A stretch of DNA of 11,197 bases. Source: Rhodospirillaceae bacterium UBA6608 (GTDB lineage: Bacteria; Pseudomonadota; Alphaproteobacteria; Rhodospirillales_A; Casp-alpha2). Under the pieces are notes generated by a model, which was not told the origin of the DNA, made no database searches, and worked only from the letters and a program-made list of their open reading frames with translations. The DNA lies in NCBI GenBank assembly GCA_002433335.1, contig DJHY01000099.1, positions 16,287 to 27,483 on the forward strand. The letters run 5' to 3'. Positions 1-6,040 of this stretch are shown in pieces. The translations under genes were made by a program, and so were the position numbers. Every line of letters starts with the position of its first letter. The stretch's first letter is position 1.

Positions 1-87
1 GCCGCCGTTTCCGCCGCCGCCGCCCCAAGGGCCACCGCCGCCTCCGCCGCCCCCCCAGGGGCCTCCGCCTTGTGGTCTCCAGGCCAT
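1..87 (-). CDS. hflK: HflK N-terminus (membrane protease modulator), partial
   Basis: Only the first 29 codons are in the window and the gene continues past the left edge. The protein starts MAWRPQGGGPW and goes on with Gly runs broken by a second PW pair. This Trp/Gly-rich opening (M-x-W-x-x-Q-GGGPWG) is typical of HflK in alphaproteobacteria. HflK is a SPFH/prohibitin-family inner-membrane protein that forms a complex with HflC and restrains the FtsH protease; hflC would be expected next, beyond the edge. The membrane helix and SPFH domain are not visible. A GAGAGG-like ribosome site lies about 12 bases upstream of the ATG, a rather long spacing. The gene is divergent from mrp across a 225-base gap. 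The identification rests on a short low-complexity stretch and on context (thyA and folA nearby). Confidence 0.8.
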   Translation of the reverse strand, partial: MAWRPQGGGPWGGGGGGGGPWGGGGGNGG

Positions 88-121
88 TTTCCGGGATTAC
101 CTCTCTGTTCTTCCGTTACAT

Positions 122-139
122 GCCGCCCCTATGGGCGGT
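122..139. repeat. Hairpin in the hflK-mrp divergent intergenic region
   Basis: CCGCCC (123-128) and GGGCGG (133-138) are perfect inverted repeats around a 4-base loop, and a G-T wobble could extend them by one pair. The element sits about 36-50 bases upstream of the hflK start, so it could be a hairpin in the hflK leader or a small operator. There is no T run on either side, so it does not look like an intrinsic terminator. Short GC palindromes also arise by chance in DNA this GC-rich. Confidence 0.3.
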
Positions 140-263
140 CCGTTTCGCGCCTTCCGGCCCTTGTAATCCGGGTCCGGAACGCCATTTGCTTTATCTTCCC
201 GCGCCCGAAGATACCCGTCCACACCTCAGCGCGGACTTGCATCAACACCCGTCGATGGGGCAT

Positions 264-302
264 TAACCCGGACGCACGGCGAATATCGGCTTATAACCCG
301 GA
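264..302. repeat. 9-base direct repeat (TAACCCGGA) upstream of mrp
   Basis: TAACCCGGA occurs at 264-272 and again at 294-302, exactly 30 bases apart. The second copy overlaps the GGAG (300-303) that probably serves as the mrp ribosome site. A period of 30 is close to three helical turns, which would suit two bound protein units on one DNA face, but that is inference. A poor promoter match (TTGCAT 237-242, 18 bases, CATTAA 261-266) overlaps the first copy. Confidence 0.25.
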
Positions 303-312
303 GATTTCAAGG

Positions 313-1470
313 ATGGCGCAGACAAACCAGCAAACGATTCTGGAGGCATTGGCCACCGTGACCGACCCAGTCACGGGCAAGAATCTGGTCGAGGCCCGGA
401 TGATCCAGGGCCTTCAGGAAAAGGACGGCCATGTCGCCTTTGCCATCGAAATCGATCCGGCCCGCGCCGGCGAAATGGAAGAAGTCCGCAAACAGGCGGA
501 AAAAACGGTCCATGCCCTGGATGGCGTTCTGACCGTGACCGCCGTGCTGACGGCCGAGCGCAAGGGCGGCAACGCCGCCCCGCCCCCGCCGCAAAGCCAG
601 GGCCGCCCGGGCGGGCATGGTCCCGCTCAGGACCGCGGCCCAGCGCCGCAGGCCGGGGCCGACATGCTGCCGGGCGTGCGCTCGATCATCGCCGTCGCCT
701 CGGGCAAGGGCGGGGTCGGCAAATCGACCACCGCCGTCAACCTGGCCCTGGGCCTGGCTGCCGAAGGTAAGAAGGTCGGCCTGCTCGACGCCGATATCTA
801 CGGCCCGTCGATGCCGCGCATGATGGGCATCACCGGCCAGCCGTCGTCGAAGGACGGCAAGACCCTGGACCCCATGGAAAATTACGGCGTGAAGGTCATG
901 TCCATGGGCTTCATGGTCGACGAGGAAACGCCGATGATCTGGCGCGGCCCGATGGTTCAATCGGCGCTGGAGCAAATGATGCGCGACGTCAATTGGGGCG
1001 AATTGGACGTTCTGGTGGTCGACATGCCGCCGGGCACCGGCGACGCCCAATTAACCATGGCGCAGCGCGTGCCGTTGACCGGGGCGGTGATCGTCTCGAC
1101 CCCGCAGGACATTGCCCTGCTGGACGCCCGCAAGGGCCTGAACATGTTCCGCAAGGTCGACGTGCCGGTGTTCGGCATTGTCGAAAACATGAGCTATTTC
1201 GCCTGCCCGAACTGCGGCGAACGGACGGAAATCTTCGGCCACGGCGGCGCCCGTCAGGAAGCCGACCGCCTGGGCGTCGACTTCCTGGGCGAGGTCCCGC
1301 TGCATCTGGACATCCGCACCAACGCAGACGGCGGCACGCCGATCGTCGTTTCGGTGCCGGAAGGCGAACACGCGAAGAAATATCGCGAAATCGCCCGCGA
1401 GGTCTGGACCCGGATCGAGAAAGCCACCGGCGAAGGCGCCAAAAGCGGCCCGACGATCGTTTTCCAGTAA
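313..1470 (+). CDS. mrp: Mrp/ApbC-type iron-sulfur cluster carrier ATPase
   Basis: This encodes a 385-residue P-loop ATPase of the Mrp/NBP35 family, which carries Fe-S clusters to target proteins in the cytoplasm. Residues about 7-80 form a MIP18/DUF59 domain. A Pro/Gly/Gln-rich linker spans about 84-120, followed by the nucleotide-binding domain. The deviant Walker A motif GKGGVGKST is at 131-139, LLDADIYGP follows at about 157-165, and VVDMPPGTGD (D237) is Walker B. The cluster-binding pair C298-P-N-C301 follows NMSYFA, as in known members. I chose the ATG at 313 because GGAG at 300-303 precedes it by 9 bases and because homology begins here; upstream in-frame codons (70-312) encode an Arg/Pro-rich stretch with no family likeness. 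The gene is divergent from hflK and convergent with the downstream hydrolase gene (21-base gap). A supply of clusters would suit the 4Fe-4S fumarase later in the window, but no direct link is shown. Confidence 0.96.
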   Translation: MAQTNQQTILEALATVTDPVTGKNLVEARMIQGLQEKDGHVAFAIEIDPARAGEMEEVRKQAEKTVHALDGVLTVTAVLTAERKGGNAAPPPPQSQGRPGGHGPAQDRGPAPQAGADMLPGVRSIIAVASGKGGVGKSTTAVNLALGLAAEGKKVGLLDADIYGPSMPRMMGITGQPSSKDGKTLDPMENYGVKVMSMGFMVDEETPMIWRGPMVQSALEQMMRDVNWGELDVLVVDMPPGTGDAQLTMAQRVPLTGAVIVSTPQDIALLDARKGLNMFRKVDVPVFGIVENMSYFACPNCGERTEIFGHGGARQEADRLGVDFLGEVPLHLDIRTNADGGTPIVVSVPEGEHAKKYREIAREVWTRIEKATGEGAKSGPTIVFQ

Positions 1471-1491
1471 CGGCTTCAAACGGCGGCGGGC

Positions 1492-2643
1492 TCAGGCTTC
1501 GGCGACGCCCTCTTCCGCCACGAGCGGCAAGGGGGCGGCCAGGAATTCCAACACCGCCTGTTCCTTGTAGTAGAGCTTGTGGGTCTCGCCCGTCAGGCGC
1601 TGGTGAAACGGCGCTTCGAACGCCAGCCGCCGGCTCGACAACTCAACCGCTCCGCCTTGTTCGACCGGAACACGGCTACACAGCCAATCCGTCGGCGACC
1701 AAAAGTCGCACCACCGCGCGACCGCGCCCGGACGTGCAATCGCCGCCAACTGGTCACGCAGCCAGACCGAGCGGAACTGCAACATCGCCATCGGCGAGCC
1801 CCAGGTGACAAAGGTCACCCGGGCCCTGTCGGCCTCGTGCGGCCAATCGGCCAGAATGTCGGTCGCGATAACCGTGCCGAAGCTGTGCCCGGTCACGAAG
1901 ATCTCGTCATATTCCTCGGATTTCGACACCTCTTCGATCACCGCCGTGACCCGACTGCGGATCCGCGCCCGCAGGCCGACCCCGGTTTCGTCCGGCACGT
2001 CCTGCAGGTAATGCTTGGTGAAGGCCGCGATCTTGATCCCCGTCTCGACCGGAACCATGGCCAGAAGCAGGGTTATCACCCCCCAAAATTCGGTCGAGGC
2101 CACACTGCCCAGGGTTTCCTTGGCCCAGGTCACGCCCTTGGTCACGGTCGGACTGGATTGCAGTTCGGCGGGCACCAGGTCCTGCACCGACAAGGCATTG
2201 GCCGCCAACACGGCAAGCGACAGGAACCACAAGCACATCAGGCCGCCGCTGGCGAGCATGCCCAGGGTCATCCAGCGAGAGATCGAAAACGCCCCCCAAA
2301 ACCGATAGCTGAACACCCAAAAGAACAGGAGGCTGAAACCCAGGCGCAGTTTGTGCTTCAGCCCTTGTTCCTGGGATTTAACGGTCATGTCCGTCCAATA
2401 GGCTTCGAACACGTCCAATTCCCGGGCAACGGCATCGACATCGCCCCGCAGTGGCTCGGCCCGAAGGCGAACGCCTGCCTCCGCTCCGACCTGCACCGTT
2501 CCGTCAACGCGCAGGCGGCGCCCCTCGATGGTCACCAGATTGGCGACCAACAAGTCCCGTTTTTCCGACTTTTCTGCTTCTTCCAGGCCCGGGATCAGAA
2601 TGATCGCCCGTCGCCCGGTAGCCTGCCCGTCCCTCTCCACCAT
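1492..2643 (-). CDS. Membrane-embedded alpha/beta-hydrolase (serine esterase/lipase-like), function unknown
   Basis: This encodes 383 residues. A hydrophobic strand AIILIPGL (13-20) resembles the first core strand and oxyanion turn of alpha/beta hydrolases. The nucleophile elbow GHSFG (252-256, Ser254) lies in EIFVTGHSFGTVIATDIL. D319 (SPTD) and H355 (GETHKLYY) are sensible candidates for the other triad residues. Between the first strand and the elbow are three hydrophobic segments, about 101-120, 124-150 and 186-208, likely transmembrane helices, so the enzyme is probably anchored in the inner membrane with the catalytic part cytoplasmic. There is no signal peptide. The ATG at 2643 has a good GGGAGG site 5-6 bases upstream. 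It lies 111 bases after the SRPBCC gene on the same strand and converges on mrp. The substrate cannot be read from the sequence; lipid or ester hydrolysis is the family-level guess. Confidence 0.75.
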   Translation of the reverse strand: MVERDGQATGRRAIILIPGLEEAEKSEKRDLLVANLVTIEGRRLRVDGTVQVGAEAGVRLRAEPLRGDVDAVARELDVFEAYWTDMTVKSQEQGLKHKLRLGFSLLFFWVFSYRFWGAFSISRWMTLGMLASGGLMCLWFLSLAVLAANALSVQDLVPAELQSSPTVTKGVTWAKETLGSVASTEFWGVITLLLAMVPVETGIKIAAFTKHYLQDVPDETGVGLRARIRSRVTAVIEEVSKSEEYDEIFVTGHSFGTVIATDILADWPHEADRARVTFVTWGSPMAMLQFRSVWLRDQLAAIARPGAVARWCDFWSPTDWLCSRVPVEQGGAVELSSRRLAFEAPFHQRLTGETHKLYYKEQAVLEFLAAPLPLVAEEGVAEA

Positions 2644-2665
2644 GTCCGCCTCCCGCTGGGCGCCG

Positions 2666-2688
2666 CCGCGCGGGCCATCCCCGCGCGG
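2666..2688. repeat. GC-rich 9-bp inverted repeat before the hydrolase gene
   Basis: CCGCGCGGG (2666-2674) and CCCGCGCGG (2680-2688) are perfect complements around a 5-base loop. It lies between the SRPBCC gene and the hydrolase gene, 22 bases upstream of the hydrolase start, on the transcribed side of both. No T run follows on the minus strand. It may be a weak terminator, an RNA stability or processing hairpin, or an attenuating structure near the hydrolase ribosome site. Confidence 0.45.
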
Positions 2689-2754
2689 GAACGCCGGAAT
2701 GTTGGAAGGCGAAAGTCTAACGACGAACGGCAGGCCGCTCCACCAGATATCGCA

Positions 2755-3168
2755 TCAGGCGCCGAACATCTTCTGAAGGTTGTCCAGGCCGCTTTGATAG
2801 ACATCCTGGATCGCCTTCATGGCGTCGTTCTCCGGCACGCCCGCAGCTTCGAACTCGGCCGTCCATTCGACCGACGACGCGCCCTCGCCATCGTCATGGA
2901 CGGTCAGTTCGGCGCGGTAGTTCTTCACCGGCAGGGGGCTGTCCTCGATGGTGTAGGAATAGGTGCGCGTCTTGTCGTCGACCTTTTCCAGCTTTTCGAT
3001 GATCGTGCCGCCGCCCGCCAGGGCCAGCTTGCGAACCTGACCGGCGTTCTTCAACTCAGCCGCCTCGACCCCCGGATGCCAATCGGGCAAGGCGTTAAAA
3101 CGCCCGATCAGGTTCCAGACCTGGTCGGCGGCGACGTTCAAATCCTGTTTCATTGAAAACTTGGGCAT
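2755..3168 (-). CDS. SRPBCC (START/Bet v1-like) family protein
   Basis: This encodes 137 residues with the pattern of small SRPBCC or polyketide cyclase/dehydrase-like proteins. An N-terminal strand is followed by ADQVWNLIGRFNALPDWHPGV (14-34), a signature-like helix and loop. Next come alternating strands (KLALAGGGTIIEKLEKVDD, YSYTIEDSPLPVKNYRAELTV), then a strand with paired acidic residues (VEWTAEFEAAG) and a C-terminal amphipathic helix (114-134) that would close the hydrophobic cavity. Such proteins bind small hydrophobic ligands or, less often, are enzymes; no catalytic residues can be assigned. The ATG at 3168 is supported by a strong GGAGGA site (3177-3182) 8 bases upstream. It sits 34 bases behind folA on the same strand, so it is probably cotranscribed with thyA-folA, but no role in folate metabolism is implied by its sequence. 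Confidence 0.85.
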   Translation of the reverse strand: MPKFSMKQDLNVAADQVWNLIGRFNALPDWHPGVEAAELKNAGQVRKLALAGGGTIIEKLEKVDDKTRTYSYTIEDSPLPVKNYRAELTVHDDGEGASSVEWTAEFEAAGVPENDAMKAIQDVYQSGLDNLQKMFGA

Positions 3169-3202
3169 GGGCCTGCTCCTCCGCGGAACTCAAAAACCCC
3201 CA

Positions 3203-3706
3203 TCACCCCTTATTATACACCACGAAGCTGTAAGACGGGCCATCCGATTGGTCCGGATTGTGGTCTTCCCGCGAAGCCTCGGTCCATTGGTCCGGATCGA
3301 TCTCCGGAAAGAAGGTATCGCCCGGCACCTCGGCGTGGACGTGGCAGATATCCAGCTTGTCGGCGATGGGCAGGGCCTGGCCGAAGATATCGGCCCCGCC
3401 GATGACCATGATCTCGCCCGTGCCATGGGCCTTGGCCGCGGCCAGGGCGTCTTCCAGGGAATGGACGATTTCGGCACCCTCGGCCCGGAAATCCCGGTCA
3501 CGGGTGACGATGATGTTGGGCCGCCCCGGCAGCACCCGCCCGATGGACAGGAACGTCTTGCGCCCCATGATCATGGGATGCCCCATGGTCACGGCCTTGA
3601 ACCGTTTCAGATCCGTCGGGATATGCCAGGGCAGCATGTTGTCCCGCCCGATGCAGCGGTTCTCGGCCATGGCGACGACAAGGGTCACGGGGCAATCGGC
3701 AAACAT
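3203..3706 (-). CDS. folA: Dihydrofolate reductase
   Basis: This is a 167-residue enzyme that reduces dihydrofolate to tetrahydrofolate with NADPH, close to the usual chromosomal DHFR length. The N-terminal strand VTLVVAMAENRCIGRDN leads into LPWHIPTDLKRFK, where D32 corresponds to the catalytic Asp27 of E. coli FolA and W27 to its Trp22. MGRKTFLSIGR (47-57) and the strand IIVTR form the cofactor region. IGGADIFGQAL (102-112) is the conserved Gly-Gly loop with its helix, and T131 in GDTFFPEI matches the substrate-site threonine. The start lies 12 bases after the thyA stop, with a modest GGGACGG-like ribosome site overlapping that stop, so the two genes are almost certainly one operon. FolA recycles the dihydrofolate that ThyA releases. 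I see nothing that suggests an antifolate-resistant variant. Confidence 0.97.
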   Translation of the reverse strand: MFADCPVTLVVAMAENRCIGRDNMLPWHIPTDLKRFKAVTMGHPMIMGRKTFLSIGRVLPGRPNIIVTRDRDFRAEGAEIVHSLEDALAAAKAHGTGEIMVIGGADIFGQALPIADKLDICHVHAEVPGDTFFPEIDPDQWTEASREDHNPDQSDGPSYSFVVYNKG

Positions 3707-3718
3707 CCCTATCCGTCC

Positions 3719-4531
3719 CTAAACCGCAATCGGGGCCTTGATATGAGGCAGCGGATCGTAGCCGCGCAGCTCGAAATCCTCGAACCGGAAGGCGAACAGG
3801 TCCGTGACCTCGGGGTTGATCCACATTTCCGGCAGGGGCCGCGGATCGCGGGTCAGTTGTTCATCGGCTTGGTCCAGGTGGTTCACGTAGAGATGCGCAT
3901 CCCCCAGGGTATGGACGAAATCCCCCGCTTTCAGGCCCGTGACCTGCGCCACCATCATGGTCAGCAAGGCATAGGATGCAATGTTGAACGGCACGCCTAA
4001 GAAGATATCGCAGGACCGCTGATACAGCTGGCACGACAACTTGCCGTCGGCGACATAGAACTGGAACAGGCAGTGGCACGGCGGCAGCGCCATGCTGTCG
4101 ACTTCGGCCACGTTCCAGGCCGAGACGATATGCCGCCGCGAATTGGGATTGTTGCGGATCGACTTCAGGATATTCGAAATCTGGTCGATGGTTCCGCCGT
4201 CGGGGGTCGGCCAGGAGCGCCATTGATGGCCGTAGACCGGGCCCAACTCGCCGTTCTCATCCGCCCATTCGTCCCAGATCGAGACGCCGTGGTCCTTCAG
4301 GTACTTGATGTTGGTATCGCCCGCCAGGAACCACAGCAGTTCGTGAATGATCGATTTCAGGTGCAGCTTCTTGGTCGTCAGGCAGGGGAACCCCGCCGCC
4401 AGATCGAACCGCATCTGATGGCCGAACACGCTTTGCGTGCCCGTGCCCGTGCGGTCGCCGCGCATGATGCCTTCGGTGCGCACCCGGCGCAGGAGATCAA
4501 GGTACTGTTGCATGGCGGCGATGGTACTCAT
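3719..4531 (-). CDS. thyA: Thymidylate synthase
   Basis: This encodes 270 residues that methylate dUMP to dTMP with methylene-tetrahydrofolate. It is colinear with E. coli ThyA with a constant offset of +6. R27 (DRTGTGT), the catalytic C152 (ALPPCHC), R172, D175, N183 ([10 protein letters not shown]), H213 and Y215 (DAHLYVNH) are all present, and the C-terminus is KAPIAV. The protein is therefore complete, with no indels at active-site positions. The extra six residues come from choosing the first ATG (4531). An in-frame ATG at codon 7 would give exactly the E. coli length of 264, but neither start has a strong ribosome site; the first has a weak AGGGCGGGG just upstream. It heads the minus-strand run thyA-folA-SRPBCC and is divergent from the Ldh-family gene. 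Confidence 0.98.
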   Translation of the reverse strand: MSTIAAMQQYLDLLRRVRTEGIMRGDRTGTGTQSVFGHQMRFDLAAGFPCLTTKKLHLKSIIHELLWFLAGDTNIKYLKDHGVSIWDEWADENGELGPVYGHQWRSWPTPDGGTIDQISNILKSIRNNPNSRRHIVSAWNVAEVDSMALPPCHCLFQFYVADGKLSCQLYQRSCDIFLGVPFNIASYALLTMMVAQVTGLKAGDFVHTLGDAHLYVNHLDQADEQLTRDPRPLPEMWINPEVTDLFAFRFEDFELRGYDPLPHIKAPIAV

Positions 4532-4580
4532 CCCCGCCCTGGAAATACAGACATCGCGTAAGCCCTGGAAAGGCCAAGGA

Positions 4581-4609
4581 TTGACGACCCCCGCCGTCGC
4601 GCCCAGGAT
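4581..4609 (+). promoter_or_regulatory. Candidate sigma70 promoter for the Ldh-family gene
   Basis: TTGACG (4581-4586) matches five of six bases of the -35 consensus. After 17 bases comes CAGGAT (4604-4609), a weak -10 with three matches. Transcription would start near 4616, about 30 bases before the ATG at 4646. Position and spacing are right; the -10 is poor, as is common in GC-rich alphaproteobacteria. The same 114-base gap must also hold the thyA promoter on the other strand, which I could not identify. Confidence 0.4.
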
Positions 4610-4645
4610 CGCAAAAAACCGAATCGCCTATCTTGGGAGACCTCC

Positions 4646-5707
4646 ATGTCCAACACCGAAACCGTCACCGAAGCCGAATTGTCGGCGCTGGCCGCCCGCG
4701 CCTATGAAAACGCGGGCCTGAGCGCCGCCGACGCCGCCGTCACCGCCCGCCACCTGATCCTGATGGACCTGATGGGCGTCTCGACCCATGGCGTCCACCG
4801 GGTCGAGCAATATCTGAAACGAATCGAAGCCGGGGTCGTCGATCCGCGGGCGCCCGTCACCGTCGAGGACAAGGCCCCGGCCCTGGCCGTGGTCGACGGG
4901 GCCAACGGCCAGGGGCAGGTTCCGGCCCAACGCGCGTTGGACCTGGCCATCGAAAAAGCCAAGGCGACAGGCATCGCCTTTGTCGCCGTGCGCCGCTCGG
5001 GCCATTTCGGCGGCACCGCCAGCTACGGTTTCCTGGCCGCCCAGGCGGGGATGATCCTGATTTCCGGGACCGGGGCTTCCCCGGCCCTGGCCCCCTTCGG
5101 CGGGCGCGACATGAAGGTCGGCAACAACCCGTTCGGCTGCGCCGCCCCCGGGTCGCTCAGCGACCCGACGGGCGATCCCATCGGGGCCGCGATGCCGTTC
5201 ATTTTGGACATGGCGCAAAGCGTCGCCGCGCGCGGCAAGATGCGCAAACTGCGCGACGCGGGCGAACCCATGCCTCTCGGCTGGGCGCTGGACAAGGACG
5301 GCAACCCGACCACCGACCCGGCGGCGGGGCTCGACGGCTTCATCCAATTCATGGGCGGGCACAAGGGCTACGGCATGGCCCTGATGGTCGATATCCTGTC
5401 GGGGCTGCTGTCCGGCGGCGAATACCTGAACCAGACCCGGCAGATGTGGGACGAAGACGGCCCCCAGGGCACATCCCATTTCTTCATCGCCCTGGACCCG
5501 GCGCGCCTGTTGGGGGCGGCGGAATACGACCGGCGCATGGCCGATTTCCGCGACCGAATCAAAACTACGGCGCCGTTCCATGCGGGCGGCGAAGTGCTGT
5601 TGCCGGGCGAAATTGAAATGCGCAACCTGGCGGCCCGGCGGGCCGACGGCATCCCCGTTCCGGCCGCAACCATGGAAACACTGCGGCGACTTGCGCAATC
5701 GGTCTGA
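4646..5707 (+). CDS. Ldh-family (YlbC/YiaK-type) NAD(P)-dependent malate/lactate-type dehydrogenase
   Basis: This 353-residue protein belongs to the Ldh_2 superfamily, whose members oxidise malate, L-sulfolactate, ureidoglycolate or related 2-hydroxy acids with NAD(P) and are unrelated to classical lactate dehydrogenases. Family marks in order are MGVSTHGVHR (43-52), VDGANGQGQ (83-91) and the catalytic-region SGHFGG (118-123, H120). Then come VGNNPFG (158-164) in the nucleotide site and GHKGYGMALMVDILSG (238-253). Near the C-terminus, LLPGEIE (318-324) is the usual closing motif. GGGAGA (4635-4640) sits 5 bases before the ATG. It is divergent from thyA; ssrA follows directly on the same strand. 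The substrate cannot be decided from sequence. Malate is possible, and two fumarases lie downstream, but several RNA and protein genes intervene, so no pathway link is claimed. Confidence 0.9.
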   Translation: MSNTETVTEAELSALAARAYENAGLSAADAAVTARHLILMDLMGVSTHGVHRVEQYLKRIEAGVVDPRAPVTVEDKAPALAVVDGANGQGQVPAQRALDLAIEKAKATGIAFVAVRRSGHFGGTASYGFLAAQAGMILISGTGASPALAPFGGRDMKVGNNPFGCAAPGSLSDPTGDPIGAAMPFILDMAQSVAARGKMRKLRDAGEPMPLGWALDKDGNPTTDPAAGLDGFIQFMGGHKGYGMALMVDILSGLLSGGEYLNQTRQMWDEDGPQGTSHFFIALDPARLLGAAEYDRRMADFRDRIKTTAPFHAGGEVLLPGEIEMRNLAARRADGIPVPAATMETLRRLAQSV

Positions 5708-5719
5708 TATCCCCATATT
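5691..5719 (+). promoter_or_regulatory. Candidate promoter for ssrA, overlapping the end of the Ldh-family gene
   Basis: TTGCGC (5691-5696) is followed after 17 bases by CATATT (5714-5719), then a GC-rich stretch (GGCCTGCC) of the kind found between -10 and start in stable-RNA promoters. Initiation would fall near 5726, where a small hairpin GCCGG-TTCGT-CCGGC (5726-5740) begins, just before the first tmRNA pairing element at 5746. The -35 part lies inside the last codons of the upstream gene. The -35 has only three consensus matches, so the call depends on position and spacing. Confidence 0.4.
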
Positions 5720-5810
5720 AGGCCTGCCGGTTCGTCCGGCTATGGCGCTAAACGCTTAACGGAATAAGCACTGCGGACCCGGGGGCGGTACCCGGCGCCT
5801 CCACCATAAG

Positions 5811-5854
5811 CCGCGTTGAACCATTCGGAATTCCGGTTCAACCAGTCGACGCGG
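5811..5854 (+). repeat. Hairpin in the spacer between the two tmRNA pieces
   Basis: The spacer removed on maturation (5807-5862) folds back on itself. CCGCG (5811-5815) pairs with CGCGG (5850-5854), and inside it GTTGAACC (5815-5822) pairs perfectly with GGTTCAAC (5835-5842). The centre contains the palindrome CGGAATTCCG (5826-5835). This would bring the CCA end and the coding-piece 5' end together for cutting, as expected for processing of a permuted precursor by tRNA-type nucleases. Confidence 0.6.
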
Positions 5855-5947
5855 TTTGTGATGGGGGCGAAATAGGATCGACGCGTGTAGTAAAGGCTAA
5901 GTTTGCGCTCGGCATGGTACCACCGTTACCGGGCTATTTTTATAAGT

Positions 5948-5986
5948 GCCAACGACAACACGGAAGCACTTGCTGTCGCGGCCTAA
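5948..5986 (+). other. ssrA: tmRNA proteolysis tag reading frame (ANDNTEALAVAA-stop)
   Basis: The frame starts at resume codon GCC (5948-5950) and reads ANDNTEALAVAA before a TAA stop (5984-5986). With the alanine carried by tmRNA the tag would be AANDNTEALAVAA. The AANDN opening and AVAA ending match the known Caulobacter tag AANDNFAEEFAVAA; the middle is different and one residue shorter. In Caulobacter, ClpX reads the C-terminal residues and SspB-alpha reads the part before them. Confidence 0.92.
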
Positions 5987-6040
5987 CACGCCATAACGAC
6001 AACGGGGTTCGGGCGGCACCTGGCAACAGAAGCCGCCCAC

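Larger units (their letters stand above)
5741..6040 (+). ncRNA. ssrA: Circularly permuted (two-piece) transfer-messenger RNA
   Basis: tmRNA rescues stalled ribosomes and adds a degradation tag. Here the 3' acceptor piece precedes the 5' coding piece, as in alphaproteobacteria. The acceptor piece ends in CCTCCACCA (CCA 5804-5806), with T-stem CCGGG (5779-5783)/CCCGG (5791-5795). The coding piece begins GGGGGCG (5863-5869), which pairs with CGCCTCC (5796-5802) to give a 7-bp acceptor stem with one G-U pair. GGATCGAC (5875-5882) matches the conserved D-loop region. Helix P2 can be drawn between the pieces: CGCGTG (5882-5887) with CAC-T-GCG (5769-5775), and GTTTGCG (5901-5907) with CGC-T-AAAC (5746-5753). 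CTCGG (5908-5912)/CCGGG (5929-5933) fits pseudoknot 1. The tag frame is at 5948-5986. GGGCGGC (6011-6017)/GCCGCCC (6032-6038) closes a hairpin after it containing CCTGGCAACAG. Exact mature ends are not visible; the 5' end may reach about 5726 and the 3' end may extend tens of bases past 6040. Confidence 0.93.

Noticed and set aside
1..63. GCC/CCG-rich repetitive stretch as a microsatellite or repeat array
   Set aside because: Read on the minus strand it is the Gly-rich N-terminus of HflK, a known feature of that protein.
70..312. In-frame upstream extension of mrp by 81 codons
   Set aside because: The added residues are Arg/Pro/Cys-rich with no likeness to the family, the upstream start has no ribosome site, and the extension overlaps the hflK start region. 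The ATG at 313 has a good GGAG and begins the homology.
1579..3156. Long plus-strand open frame of 525 codons
   Set aside because: It is antisense to the hydrolase and SRPBCC genes, rich in Arg/His/Gln/Pro, has no recognisable domain, and reflects third-position GC bias of the genes on the other strand.
3706..3719. Gene fusion of thyA and folA as in bifunctional enzymes
   Set aside because: Stop and start codons are both clear and separated by 12 bases; they are two genes in one operon.
4628..5716. Minus-strand open frame of 362 codons
   Set aside because: It is the antisense shadow of the Ldh-family dehydrogenase, with low-complexity His/Gly/Arg composition.
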